Shown here: positions 1 through 7,840 of the stretch, piece after piece | Numbering within the stretch: the first letter of the stretch is position 1 | Layout: each line of letters opens with the position of its first letter | NCBI GenBank assembly: GCA_903829015.1 | Contig: CAIKOJ010000051.1 | Span: 62,001 to 126,000, forward strand | DNA: 64,000 nucleotides | Reading direction: 5' to 3' | DNA from: an uncultured Bacteroidota bacterium | Lineage (GTDB): Bacteria > Bacteroidota > Bacteroidia > Chitinophagales > Chitinophagaceae | The notes under the pieces: generated by a model | Databases searched by the model: none | Told to the model about the DNA's origin: nothing | The model's input: only the letters and a program-made list of their open reading frames with translations | Position numbers and translations under genes: made by a program

Positions 1-1113
1 ATCCCAACAGTGCACTGTGGTATCCGGCAGAATGGTTTGCAGCGCTTTGTACACAATGCCATGTGTGCTATCGTGCGTTGCGGGCAGTGATTCATTTTCC
101 AGCAAACTGAGCAGATCAGATTTACCCACATTTGAGTTGCCTAAAAAAAGCATCTTGGCCTCGCGAATCAAAACCAAGGCATTTTTTTCCTGGTTCAGCA
201 GCCATGTGCGTACTTGCGGCCAGCCTGCGTCCAGTGTTTCAGGAGGAATTGTGTTTGTTACTGGGTTACCTTCAATTTCTACTTGTGCCAAAAAACTGAG
301 CGAGATAATCGGTTGAATGTCCTGTATTTGGTTGCCGGCAAGGGAGAGCTTTTCTAGATTACTTAGCGAACTGATAGGTTTTATATCCTGTATTTGGTTG
401 TGGTGTAGGTATAGCTCACTAAGGTTACTGAGCGAACTAATGGGTTCGATGTCTTGTATTTGATTGTTATATAGGTATAGATTTTTGAGGTTACTGAGAG
501 AACTGACGGGATTAATGTTTTGTATTTGGTTATTGTGAAGGTATAGTGATCTGAGAGTTGTGAGCGATTTGATAGGATTAATGTCAATTATAAAGTTATT
601 GCCAAGGAAGAGTGTAGTTAGGTTATTGAGCGAGCTGATTGGGTCGATGTTTATTAGTTGGTTATTGTAAATATAAAGTTGCTTGAGGTTACGGAGTTTG
701 CTGAGCGGATTTATGTCTTTTATCTTGTTCTGGCCAAGGTCTAATAAAGTAAGGTTATTAAGTGAACCGATAGCCTCGATATCCTGTATTTGGTTATCGA
801 ATAATTCTAATACAGTGAGACCACTAAGTGAGCTGATTGGCCAGATATCTCGTATTTGGTTATCGACAAGGTATAGTTCTTTTAGGTTACTGAGTGAACT
901 AATTGTATGGATGTCTCGTAAATGATTGTTACTTAACGTTAATTTATTAAGGTCTTTCAGCTGGCCAATTAACGATAGGTCACTGAGAAAGGCATCTGTC
1001 ACCTCCAGTTCTGTAACTGTCCCGTTTTCACCTGTTTCGAACAGTATTTTGTCTGTAGGTATACCAGCCTTTACCAGCGGTATCAGCTCTTCGGGGAATT
1101 GTTTTTTTGCCAT
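1..1113 (-). CDS. ROCO-family protein: leucine-rich repeats plus Roc GTPase, 3' end outside window
   Basis: The reverse strand is open from an ATG at 1113 to the window edge, giving 371 residues without a stop. Residues 1-51 form a cap. Residues 52-271 are ten consecutive 22-residue leucine-rich repeats of the type LxxLxxLYLxxNQIQDIxPISS. Residues 272-291 are a degenerate last repeat. A small-GTPase start follows: the P-loop GNSNVGKS at 325-332, a switch-I-like THGI near 350, and a WD at the very end, which would open the Roc G3 motif WDFxGQ. This order, LRR then Roc, is that of bacterial ROCO proteins, where a COR dimerisation domain normally follows; that part lies outside the window. No signal peptide is visible, so the protein is probably cytoplasmic. 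The cellular role of bacterial ROCO proteins is mostly unknown. A VapC toxin gene lies 156 nt upstream. Confidence 0.85.
   Translation of the reverse strand, partial: MAKKQFPEELIPLVKAGIPTDKILFETGENGTVTELEVTDAFLSDLSLIGQLKDLNKLTLSNNHLRDIHTISSLSNLKELYLVDNQIRDIWPISSLSGLTVLELFDNQIQDIEAIGSLNNLTLLDLGQNKIKDINPLSKLRNLKQLYIYNNQLINIDPISSLNNLTTLFLGNNFIIDINPIKSLTTLRSLYLHNNQIQNINPVSSLSNLKNLYLYNNQIQDIEPISSLSNLSELYLHHNQIQDIKPISSLSNLEKLSLAGNQIQDIQPIISLSFLAQVEIEGNPVTNTIPPETLDAGWPQVRTWLLNQEKNALVLIREAKMLFLGNSNVGKSDLLSLLENESLPATHDSTHGIVYKALQTILPDTTVHCWD
301..960 (-). repeat. Ten in-frame 66-bp units encoding leucine-rich repeats
   Basis: Ten consecutive 66-bp units encode the 22-residue LRRs of the ROCO gene. 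Units near the middle (for example residues 206-227 and 228-249) are still very similar at DNA level, which suggests recent unit duplication or homogenisation. The outer units are more diverged. The array is exactly in frame. Confidence 0.85.
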
Positions 1114-1269
1114 GGCAGTGAGTTAGGGTTATAAATATAAGATGATTTTTTGTAGTGTCGGTGCAACCAGTATTACCATCAGGTAAAACTTTATGGTGGA
1201 AAGTTGATAGATACTTGCACCGTGGAAAAGACTTGCTATTGAAAATATGTCTTTACTAAAAACGAATGA

Positions 1270-1689
1270 TCAGAATGTCATTCCTCCCCGCTTAGGCTTT
1301 ATATTGTGCGGCACTATTTTTAATTCAGGGATGTACTTGTAGTCCTTAATATTCATCGTAATAAACGCAATGTCGTAAGTAATGGCGGAGGCGGCATTAA
1401 GCATATCCGGGATACTGCATTTATGGCTCAAGAAAAACCGCTCAAATAACTGCCCGAAATAATGGCTTACAGTTTCATCTAAATGTAGTGTTGGAAATTT
1501 ATTTAGTTCACGGTTTAATTTGGTCAAATGCGTCTTACTTCTTGCGCCCTGCTGGATTTCAGCCCGTGTAACAGATGTGATTATAAGGTTCTCAATTCCG
1601 ATACTTTCTAAAAACTTAATCATTTCAATATTATTATTGAAGTACTCAATGATAATATCGGTATCGCACAGAACTATTTCCTTTTCCAT
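1270..1689 (-). CDS. vapC: VapC-like PIN-domain ribonuclease toxin
   Basis: This is a 139-residue single-domain PIN protein, the usual size of a VapC toxin. The conserved acidic residues can be placed: D9 in LCDTDII, E44 in RAEIQQGA, D95 in IPDMLNAA, and N113/D116 in the late MNIKDY motif. PIN toxins are Mg2+-dependent RNases that typically cut tRNA or rRNA. The start ATG at 1689 lies inside the 3' end of the small upstream gene (1674-1844), so the two genes overlap by 16 nt. This is the classic arrangement of an antitoxin-toxin pair with coupled translation. The RNA target cannot be read from sequence. Confidence 0.85.
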   Translation of the reverse strand: MEKEIVLCDTDIIIEYFNNNIEMIKFLESIGIENLIITSVTRAEIQQGARSKTHLTKLNRELNKFPTLHLDETVSHYFGQLFERFFLSHKCSIPDMLNAASAITYDIAFITMNIKDYKYIPELKIVPHNIKPKRGGMTF

Positions 1690-1844
1690 GCTTTTTCCCT
1701 CAGGGTCTTGAGCGAGATATCCATTCCTTCAAATAGGCCAGCTCCTTTTTCAAAATCGGCAACGTTCTTAAAACCGGTAGGACCAACTTTTTCCCGGAGT
1801 GCCGCTTGTAATTTTGGAGTGGTTTTTTTAGTCGTTGTTTTCAT
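1674..1844 (-). CDS. Small antitoxin partner of the VapC-like toxin
   Basis: A 56-residue reverse-strand gene from ATG 1844 to TAG 1674. The basic N-terminus begins MKTTTKKTTPK. A central stretch contains ADFEKGAGLFEGMD, and the C-terminus is charged (TLREKAWKRK). Its end overlaps the start of the PIN toxin gene by 16 nt. No AbrB or RHH fold could be identified by eye. The call rests on position, size and overlap: VapC genes are nearly always preceded by such a short antitoxin gene. The GAGLFEG segment would be a reasonable toxin-binding tail, but that is inference. Autoregulation from a promoter upstream of 1844 would be expected. Confidence 0.65.
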   Translation of the reverse strand: MKTTTKKTTPKLQAALREKVGPTGFKNVADFEKGAGLFEGMDISLKTLREKAWKRK

Positions 1845-1958
1845 CAATCAAATATACAAAAGATTTCACTCCAATTCTGCCGTTCCCCTGTACCCTTTAC
1901 AGGGTTACTAATGAATACAGTATTTTCTATACCTTCACAGCCTTAAATAATTTGATAC

Positions 1959-3248
1959 ATGAAATACCTGCCAATATCTTCAAAACTATATGAGCTCAAC
2001 AGGGCGCGGTTCATTAAAAAAATGAAACCTAATTCTGTGGCTATTTTTCCATGTAGTCCGGTTTTCCCTAAAAGCGGCGACGGGCTGTATGGCTACAAAC
2101 CTGATGCCGATGTGCTCTGGCTATCAGGTGTAACACAGGAAAAGACCATTGTGGTACTCTACCCCGATAACCCGGACAAGAACATGCGCGAAGTGCTGGT
2201 GCTGCTGAAACCAAACGAACTGCTGGAAAAATGGGTGGGCCACAAACTGCGTAAAGACGAGGCTACAGCACTGTCTGGCATAAAGAATGTGCAGTGGCTG
2301 GATGGCTTTGATGCCATGATACAGGTAATGATGAATACTGCAGATACGGTGTACCTCAATACCAATGAGCACAACCGCCTGGATACTGAGCTGCTGCGCA
2401 CTGATCTGGAGTTTGTTCATGATTTTATGAAGAAGTATCCTATCCATCATTACGAGCGTGCTGCACGTATTATTAAAGAACTGCGCAGTGTAAAGACAAA
2501 GGAAGAGATAGAGATCACGAAGGTAGCCGTGGACATTACTCACAAGGCGCTGAGCCGTGTGCTCAAGTTCTTAAAGCCTGGTGTGATGGAGTATGAAATT
2601 GAGGCAGAGATTACGCATGAGTTTCTGCGGAACCGCGCTACGGGCCATGCCTATGGCTGCATATTGGCCAGTGGCGACCGTGCCCGCACACTGCACTACG
2701 AAGAGAACAATCAGGAGTGCAAAAGCGGTGAGCTGATACTGATGGACTTTGGCGCAGAGTACGGCAACTACAATGCCGATCTTACCCGCACTGTGCCGGT
2801 GAATGGTAAATTCACGAAGCGGCAGAAGGAGGTGTACAACGCCTGTCTGGCGGTGCATAACCACGGCAAGAAGATACTTAAGCCCGGCATCCATTTTCAG
2901 GACTATGTAAAAAGCATTAATGCAGAGATGGAGAAACAACTCCTGAACATTGGCCTGATCACAAAGAACGATATCAAGAATCAGGATCCCGAAAATCCTG
3001 CTTTCAGGAAATACTTCTACCATGGTGTTACCCACTTTCTGGGCATAGTAGTGCACGATGTAGGCTCTTATATGGATACCGTAAAAGAGGGTCAGCTCTA
3101 TACCATAGAGCCGGGTATCTATATTGAAGAAGAGCAAATGGGTATCCGTATTGAAAACAATATATGGACCACCAAATCCGGCAACATAGACCTGTTCAAA
3201 AACATACCGATAACAGTGGAAGAGATTGAAGCAGCGATGAAGAAATAG
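1959..3248 (+). CDS. pepP: Xaa-Pro aminopeptidase (M24B, aminopeptidase P)
   Basis: This 429-residue protein has the aminopeptidase P N-terminal domain (about 1-135, including the GYKPDADVLWLSG motif) and a C-terminal pita-bread metallopeptidase domain (about 175-429). All five di-metal ligands of clan MG are visible: D263 in MDFGAEYG, D274 in NADLTRT, H359 in GVTHFLG, E384 in IEPGIYI and E399 in IRIENN. The enzyme removes N-terminal residues preceding proline and is cytoplasmic, with no signal peptide. Its length matches the E. coli-type enzyme. It stands alone on the plus strand, with a short untranslated stretch before the barrel gene at 3374. Confidence 0.93.
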   Translation: MKYLPISSKLYELNRARFIKKMKPNSVAIFPCSPVFPKSGDGLYGYKPDADVLWLSGVTQEKTIVVLYPDNPDKNMREVLVLLKPNELLEKWVGHKLRKDEATALSGIKNVQWLDGFDAMIQVMMNTADTVYLNTNEHNRLDTELLRTDLEFVHDFMKKYPIHHYERAARIIKELRSVKTKEEIEITKVAVDITHKALSRVLKFLKPGVMEYEIEAEITHEFLRNRATGHAYGCILASGDRARTLHYEENNQECKSGELILMDFGAEYGNYNADLTRTVPVNGKFTKRQKEVYNACLAVHNHGKKILKPGIHFQDYVKSINAEMEKQLLNIGLITKNDIKNQDPENPAFRKYFYHGVTHFLGIVVHDVGSYMDTVKEGQLYTIEPGIYIEEEQMGIRIENNIWTTKSGNIDLFKNIPITVEEIEAAMKK

Positions 3249-3348
3249 TTTACAAAGTTTGTTTAGCAAAGGGAAAGTGCGAAAGTGCTTTCCCTTCTTG
3301 TTTTTATAAGTATTTGCAATCGGCGGACCAATCATTTTAAACTAATCC

Positions 3349-3356
3349 TATATTTG
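3349..3356 (+). promoter_or_regulatory. Bacteroidota -7 element TATATTTG
   Basis: TATATTTG matches the TAnnTTTG -7 consensus of Bacteroidota sigma-A promoters and ends 17 nt before the ATG of the barrel gene at 3374. No clear -33 TTTG is seen at the usual spacing of about 19 nt, so only the -7 half is supported. Confidence 0.5.
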
Positions 3357-3373
3357 CGTATCAAACAGCCTCT

Positions 3374-4303
3374 ATGAAAAAGATATCATTGTTAGTGTTT
3401 TGCTGCGCCTTTGCAACCATGACCATGGCGCAGGGTGTTTTTTTTAATGCTGGCCTGGGTTATGCATTTCCGGTAGCGGGTCAGTCGCTCGATGGGGCCG
3501 GTACTCCATACAATGGCTCCCTCAACAATACATCGCAGACATACAGCATTAAAAGCGCTTCTTTCTCATCTGGCATGCAGGCAAAAGTGGGTTTCGGATA
3601 CATGGCCAACAAGAACGTAGGTATACTGCTCGATGCGAGCATAGGCCTGCTCACAAAGAAATACAAAGCGAACATAGATGGCGTTACTTTCGGGTCGGGC
3701 AGCAGTACTTATCCCGGCAGTATTACTTTAGAACAGCAGGCTATTCTACCCATGATCATTATGCCATCACTGGTGATGCAGTCTGAAGGGAAAAAATGGG
3801 GCGTTTACTCCCGTTTTGGTCTGGCACTGCCACTCAATACACATATCTTGCTCGACCAGATTCAGACCAATGCCCCCGGTACCGGCGCTATATCGGTAGA
3901 TGATTTTACGATGACCATTAAGAGTAGCTTTTCACTGGGCTTTACCGGGGCCGCAGGTGTTAAATACAAGATCAGCGACAGGCTTAGTTTGTGGGGAGAG
4001 TTGAGTGGCTTATCACTTTCGGTGTATATCAAAAAGAGCGAGCTAACAGGAATCACTCACAACGGGAAAAGCTACCCCACATCTGCTGTATCGGGAAACA
4101 AAGTAGTGAACTACAGCAAAAGTGTAACTGTAGATAGCACCGGTGCCAACCTGCCAGCCTATTCTATACCGTTCAGTAATATGGGTATCAATTTCGGTAT
4201 CTCATTGTCATTGGGCAGGCATTCACACCGCGGCAATGCAGAAGCTACAAAACCAGGAAAAGCTGGTAAGTCTGAAAGACCAAAACCATCCAGATTCAAA
4301 TAG
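3374..4303 (+). CDS. Outer-membrane beta-barrel protein, function unknown
   Basis: A 309-residue protein with a clear signal peptide (MKKISLLVFCCAFATMTMAQ, cleavage near residue 19-20). Alternating hydrophobic and polar strands with glycine and aromatic residues follow, typical of a porin-like outer-membrane barrel (for example AGLGYAFPVAG, VGFGYMANKNVGIL, ISLSLGRH near the end). The last 25 residues are basic and proline-rich (KPGKAGKSERPKPSRFK), an unusual tail for a barrel, where the C-terminal strand normally ends the protein. A TATATTTG promoter element lies just upstream. No pathway is suggested by the neighbours: pepP is upstream and the convergent DUF4293 gene starts 5 nt beyond its stop. 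Confidence 0.7.
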   Translation: MKKISLLVFCCAFATMTMAQGVFFNAGLGYAFPVAGQSLDGAGTPYNGSLNNTSQTYSIKSASFSSGMQAKVGFGYMANKNVGILLDASIGLLTKKYKANIDGVTFGSGSSTYPGSITLEQQAILPMIIMPSLVMQSEGKKWGVYSRFGLALPLNTHILLDQIQTNAPGTGAISVDDFTMTIKSSFSLGFTGAAGVKYKISDRLSLWGELSGLSLSVYIKKSELTGITHNGKSYPTSAVSGNKVVNYSKSVTVDSTGANLPAYSIPFSNMGINFGISLSLGRHSHRGNAEATKPGKAGKSERPKPSRFK

Positions 4304-4308
4304 GGGTA

Positions 4309-4737
4309 CTATCTGAGTCTGTCGGTAGACTTTACCAATTTGTCATCTTTGCGAATGCCAAGAATAGCCATGAACAAAAATACTATTGCTACAACAGGCA
4401 GTACCGAACCGATCCAGTAACTATCGCTGGCTGGTACTGAATTGAGATTCTTTGTTCTCTGCAGTGCCATGGTTATGAAGCCGGCAATTGAAATAATAGC
4501 AAACACAGACATAGTTATCTGGCGCTTCCGGTTACGAAACATAAAGATGGTTACCAATGGCAGCATGGTCATTACCAGGGCAATCAGTAATGTTGGGAAA
4601 TGATCGCTCACTCTGATCTGTGCTGGTGTATCAATACCGTTTACAATTGCATGGTATCTGTACAGGTCAAAATAAAATACACCGGCATTGAGCAGGGCGG
4701 CAATAAAAAGCCAGATCGATTGTTTACGCTGTATCAT
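4309..4737 (-). CDS. DUF4293 family inner-membrane protein
   Basis: A 142-residue protein starting MIQRKQSIWLFIAALLN, the characteristic opening of the Bacteroidota-specific DUF4293 family. Four hydrophobic segments can be seen (about 8-22, 47-66, 75-90 and 108-125), so it is an integral inner-membrane protein. Function is unknown. It lies 7 nt downstream of serS on the same strand and is probably cotranscribed with it. Its 3' end faces the barrel gene. Confidence 0.8.
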   Translation of the reverse strand: MIQRKQSIWLFIAALLNAGVFYFDLYRYHAIVNGIDTPAQIRVSDHFPTLLIALVMTMLPLVTIFMFRNRKRQITMSVFAIISIAGFITMALQRTKNLNSVPASDSYWIGSVLPVVAIVFLFMAILGIRKDDKLVKSTDRLR

Positions 4738-4744
4738 GATTTAA

Positions 4745-6016
4745 TTAACTGATTGTTTTCTTTCCAAAATAGGGAACCAATGCGTCGGGGATATTTATGC
4801 CATCAGGTGTCTGGTGATTTTCCAACAGACAGGCAATGATACGTGGCAGAGCCAGTGAACTACCATTGAGGGAGTGTACCAATTGGGTTTTGCCGCTGCC
4901 GTCTTTAAACCTTGCTTTCATACGGTTGGTCTGGAATGTCTCGAAGTTAGATACGGAGCTAACTTCCAGCCAGCGTTCCTGTGCAGCACTGTATACCTCA
5001 AAATCGTAGGTAAGCGCAGAAGAGAAACTCATGTCTCCGCCACAGAGCCGCAGTATGCGGTATTGCAATCCGAGTGACTGCAGCAGGCGCTCAACGTGGT
5101 TGACCATTTCCTCCAGCACTTCATAGCTGTTTGCGGGGTTTACGAGCTGTACCACTTCAACTTTATCAAACTGGTGTACCCTGTTCAGCCCGCGCACGTC
5201 CTTGCCATATGAGCCAGCCTCCCTGCGGAAACATGGTGAGTAGGCAGTCAATTTTACCGGCATTTCAGATTCAGGTATGATCACGTCGCGGTACATATTT
5301 GTAACCGGTACCTCTGCAGTGGGTATCAGGTAAAAACCATCTTCCGATGCATAGTACATCTGCCCTTCTTTGTCGGGCAGCTGCGTAGTGCCGTATGCCG
5401 AAGCTTCATTAACCATAAAAGGGGGACATACTTCTTTATAACCTGCCTCTGTATTATAATTCAGGAAGTAGTTAATGAGTGCACGCTGCAATCTGGCTCC
5501 CTGGCCAGTAAACACCGGGAAACCTGCGCCGGTGATCTTTGTGCCCAGTTCAAAATCTATGAGGCTGTATTTGGCGGCTAGCTCCCAGTGGGGTAGCTTT
5601 TGTGCGCTCAGATCGGGAGTGCTGCCACCGGAGCGCACTACTTCATTCTCTTCGGGGGTTTTACCAAATGGCACGCTGCTGTGAGGCATGTTGGGCAGCT
5701 GCACCAATGTATCATGTTGTTCTTTTTCGAGAGCAGCAAGAACCTCAGCAACTTCGCGGGCGCGTTCTTTGTTTTGAGCCACTACCAGCTTCATCTCTTC
5801 CGCTTTTTCTTTCTCCCCCTTAGCCATTAACTGGCCTATATTTTTTGATGCGCTGTTTACAGATGCCGCGAGGTTATCGTTCTCCACCTGCAGCGCACGG
5901 CGGCGCTCATCGATGTCTATGATCTTATCAACAAGGTCCAGGTCTTTGAAATTCTTTTTCTTCAGCCCTTCCAGTATTAATTCCTTATTCGTTCTGAATA
6001 ATTGTATAGGTAACAT
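4745..6016 (-). CDS. serS: Seryl-tRNA synthetase
   Basis: A 423-residue class II aminoacyl-tRNA synthetase that charges tRNA-Ser (and tRNA-Sec where present). Residues about 1-110 form the coiled-coil tRNA-binding arm, with heptad-like charged sequence (RRRALQVENDNLAASV). The catalytic core carries motif 2 (SPCFRREAGSYG...QFDKVE) and motif 3 (GSSLALPRIIACLLENHQ). The segment TAEVPVTNMYRD is the serine-binding TxE loop. Length is normal. The start ATG at 6016 is supported by the standard MLPIQLFR opening. DUF4293 follows directly on the same strand. Confidence 0.97.
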   Translation of the reverse strand: MLPIQLFRTNKELILEGLKKKNFKDLDLVDKIIDIDERRRALQVENDNLAASVNSASKNIGQLMAKGEKEKAEEMKLVVAQNKERAREVAEVLAALEKEQHDTLVQLPNMPHSSVPFGKTPEENEVVRSGGSTPDLSAQKLPHWELAAKYSLIDFELGTKITGAGFPVFTGQGARLQRALINYFLNYNTEAGYKEVCPPFMVNEASAYGTTQLPDKEGQMYYASEDGFYLIPTAEVPVTNMYRDVIIPESEMPVKLTAYSPCFRREAGSYGKDVRGLNRVHQFDKVEVVQLVNPANSYEVLEEMVNHVERLLQSLGLQYRILRLCGGDMSFSSALTYDFEVYSAAQERWLEVSSVSNFETFQTNRMKARFKDGSGKTQLVHSLNGSSLALPRIIACLLENHQTPDGINIPDALVPYFGKKTIS

Positions 6017-6110
6017 AAATGATTAAATATAATTATTGGCAAAGATAAACTTAATGGGCTAAATGAAGGGTAATCTGATAATCCAACGATGTGGCTGACT
6101 GCTCAGGCTT

Positions 6111-6140
6111 GCGAGATTCCTTCTTTCGTCGGAATGACGA
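6111..6140. repeat. Dispersed intergenic repeat, copy 1
   Basis: The segment GAGATTCCTT...CGTCGGAATGACG lies between gltX and serS. It is similar to a second segment at 51965-51995 (GAGATTTCTC...CGTCGAAATGACG). Such GAGATT...AATGACG elements are scattered in intergenic DNA of many Bacteroidota genomes. Origin and function are unknown. Confidence 0.55.
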
Positions 6141-6153
6141 ATATCTATTGAGC

Positions 6154-7677
6154 TTATCCTAACACCCTTTTTACCCTCTTGACCGTCTCTTCCATACCTA
6201 TCACTTCAGCAATTGCAAATACTCCGGGGCCGTACTTGCCACCTACCAGCATGATGCGCAACGGTAGCAGCACGTCTCCTTTTTTCAGATTGTGTTTAGG
6301 CATGAGTTCGTTGAAGCTGTTTTCAAGGGTGTCGTGTGTCCATGTTGGGAGAGTGCCAAGTGCGGCAACCCAGTCTGTAAAGAACTGCTGTTTCTGGTCG
6401 TTCCAGCCTTTGCGCATGGTTTCTTCTTCCTTGATCTCAGGTGTGGCGAAGAAGAAATGCCCCTGTGCCCAAAAATCAGGCAGGAGGGTGCAGCGATCTT
6501 TGATAAGGCTTACAATTAGTCGTAAGTCATAAGTCGTAAGTCGTGAGTCAACGGTTTTTAATCCTTCTTCGATGTATGGTTTTACCAGTTCTGCAAGTGT
6601 AGCATCATCTGTCCGCTGTATGTATTGTTGGTTGAACCACTTGGCTTTTTCGAAATCAAATTTTGCACCGCCTTTGTGTACTCTTTCTATAGAGAATTTA
6701 TGCACCAGTTCATCAAGCGAAAAGAGCTCCTGTTCGCTGCCGCTGTTCCAGCCAAGCATGGCCAGCATATTTACAAATGCTTCAGGCAGGAAGCCCATTT
6801 CTTTAAAACCTTTTGTGGTCTCGCCAGTCTTTGGGTCCAGCCAGTTCATGGCAAATACCGGGAAGCCGAGGCGGTCGCCATCGCGCTTACTCAGTTTGCC
6901 GTTGCCATCGGGTTTGAGTATCAGCGGCAGGTGTGCCCATAGCGGCATATGGTCTTTCCAGCCCAGGTATTCCCAAAGCAATACATGTACGGGTGCGCTG
7001 GGCAGCCATTCTTCACCTCTGAATGCGTGTGTGATCTTCATCAGGTAATCGTCTACTACCATAGCCAGGTGGTAGGTAGGCATACCGTCCGCTTTCAGCA
7101 GCACCTTGTCATCAGACTGTGAGCTATCGAACGACACCTCGCCTCTGATCATGTCATGGAGCGTAATGGTCTGATGCTCGGGCATTTTTATCCTTACCAC
7201 ATATGGTGTTCCGGCGGCTATTTTTGCATTTACCTGCTCGGGAGTGAGTGTTAGTGAATTCACCATTAAACCACGGGTACGGCTGTCGTATTGTGCGTGG
7301 CTGTGCTCATCAATGCGGTGATCCTTCCGCATTTTCTCAATTTCTTCGGCGGTATCAAATGCTATATATGCGTTGCCTGATGCCAGTAGTTTCTCGGCAT
7401 ACTCACGGTAGAGGCTTTTGCGCTCGCTTTGGCGGTAGGGTGCATAAGGCCCGCCTTTCTCCGGACTCTCATCAGGGATCAGTCCGCACCATTTGAGACA
7501 GTCCATAATATATTGCTCAGCACCTTCCACATAGCGGGTCTGGTCGGTATCTTCAATACGCAGCACAAAGTCACCGCCATTGGCTTTGGCAAAAAGGTAA
7601 TTATATAAAACAGTGCGGACACCACCCAGATGCAGGCCACCTGTTGGGCTTGGAGCAAAACGTACACGGACTTTCAT
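6154..7677 (-). CDS. gltX: Glutamyl-tRNA synthetase
   Basis: A 507-residue class I synthetase that attaches glutamate to tRNA-Glu. The HIGH-type signature is APSPTGGLHLGG (8-19) and the KMSKS-type loop is KLSKRDGD (261-268). IEDTDQTR (41-48) and FRGEEWLPS (219-227) are further family motifs. The C-terminal anticodon-binding region (about 330-507) is shorter and more diverged. An odd point is residues 375-388 (TVDSRLTTYDLRLI), which are encoded by a 7-bp tandem repeat, apparently an in-frame insertion on a surface segment. The ATG at 7677 fits the MKVRVRFAPSPTG opening of the family. Confidence 0.96.
   Translation of the reverse strand: MKVRVRFAPSPTGGLHLGGVRTVLYNYLFAKANGGDFVLRIEDTDQTRYVEGAEQYIMDCLKWCGLIPDESPEKGGPYAPYRQSERKSLYREYAEKLLASGNAYIAFDTAEEIEKMRKDHRIDEHSHAQYDSRTRGLMVNSLTLTPEQVNAKIAAGTPYVVRIKMPEHQTITLHDMIRGEVSFDSSQSDDKVLLKADGMPTYHLAMVVDDYLMKITHAFRGEEWLPSAPVHVLLWEYLGWKDHMPLWAHLPLILKPDGNGKLSKRDGDRLGFPVFAMNWLDPKTGETTKGFKEMGFLPEAFVNMLAMLGWNSGSEQELFSLDELVHKFSIERVHKGGAKFDFEKAKWFNQQYIQRTDDATLAELVKPYIEEGLKTVDSRLTTYDLRLIVSLIKDRCTLLPDFWAQGHFFFATPEIKEEETMRKGWNDQKQQFFTDWVAALGTLPTWTHDTLENSFNELMPKHNLKKGDVLLPLRIMLVGGKYGPGVFAIAEVIGMEETVKRVKRVLG
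6518..6552. repeat. Five 7-bp tandem units inside gltX
   Basis: On the plus strand five units follow each other: agtcgta, agtcata, agtcgta, agtcgtg, agtcaac. They are translated on the minus strand as DSRLTTYDLRL within the glutamyl-tRNA synthetase. The 7-bp period is out of step with the codon period, yet the frame stays open. Similar AGTCGTA-type arrays are mostly intergenic in Bacteroidota, so a coding copy is notable. Confidence 0.8.
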
Positions 7678-7840
7678 GGGGCGAAATTACTGATTAGTGT
7701 TTATTATTTGGAGGTAAGAAAAGGGATCAGAAAGGATTATCGGGACGAATTGGAAATAAAAGATACCGGCCGGGTGCCGTGGGAGCCTGGTACAAAAGCA
7801 TGTGCAACGGTTTTATTATATTGCGTCGAAATTCAGGAAA

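Noticed and set aside
301-960. Regularly spaced repeats that could be taken for a CRISPR array
   Set aside because: The 66-bp units are contiguous, in frame and encode LRRs. There are no unique spacers between them.
683-1126. Two plus-strand frames in the first kilobase
   Set aside because: They are shadows of the LRR array of the ROCO gene on the minus strand.
2571-3335. 254-codon minus-strand frame
   Set aside because: Antisense shadow of the Xaa-Pro aminopeptidase, which has all metal ligands on the plus strand.
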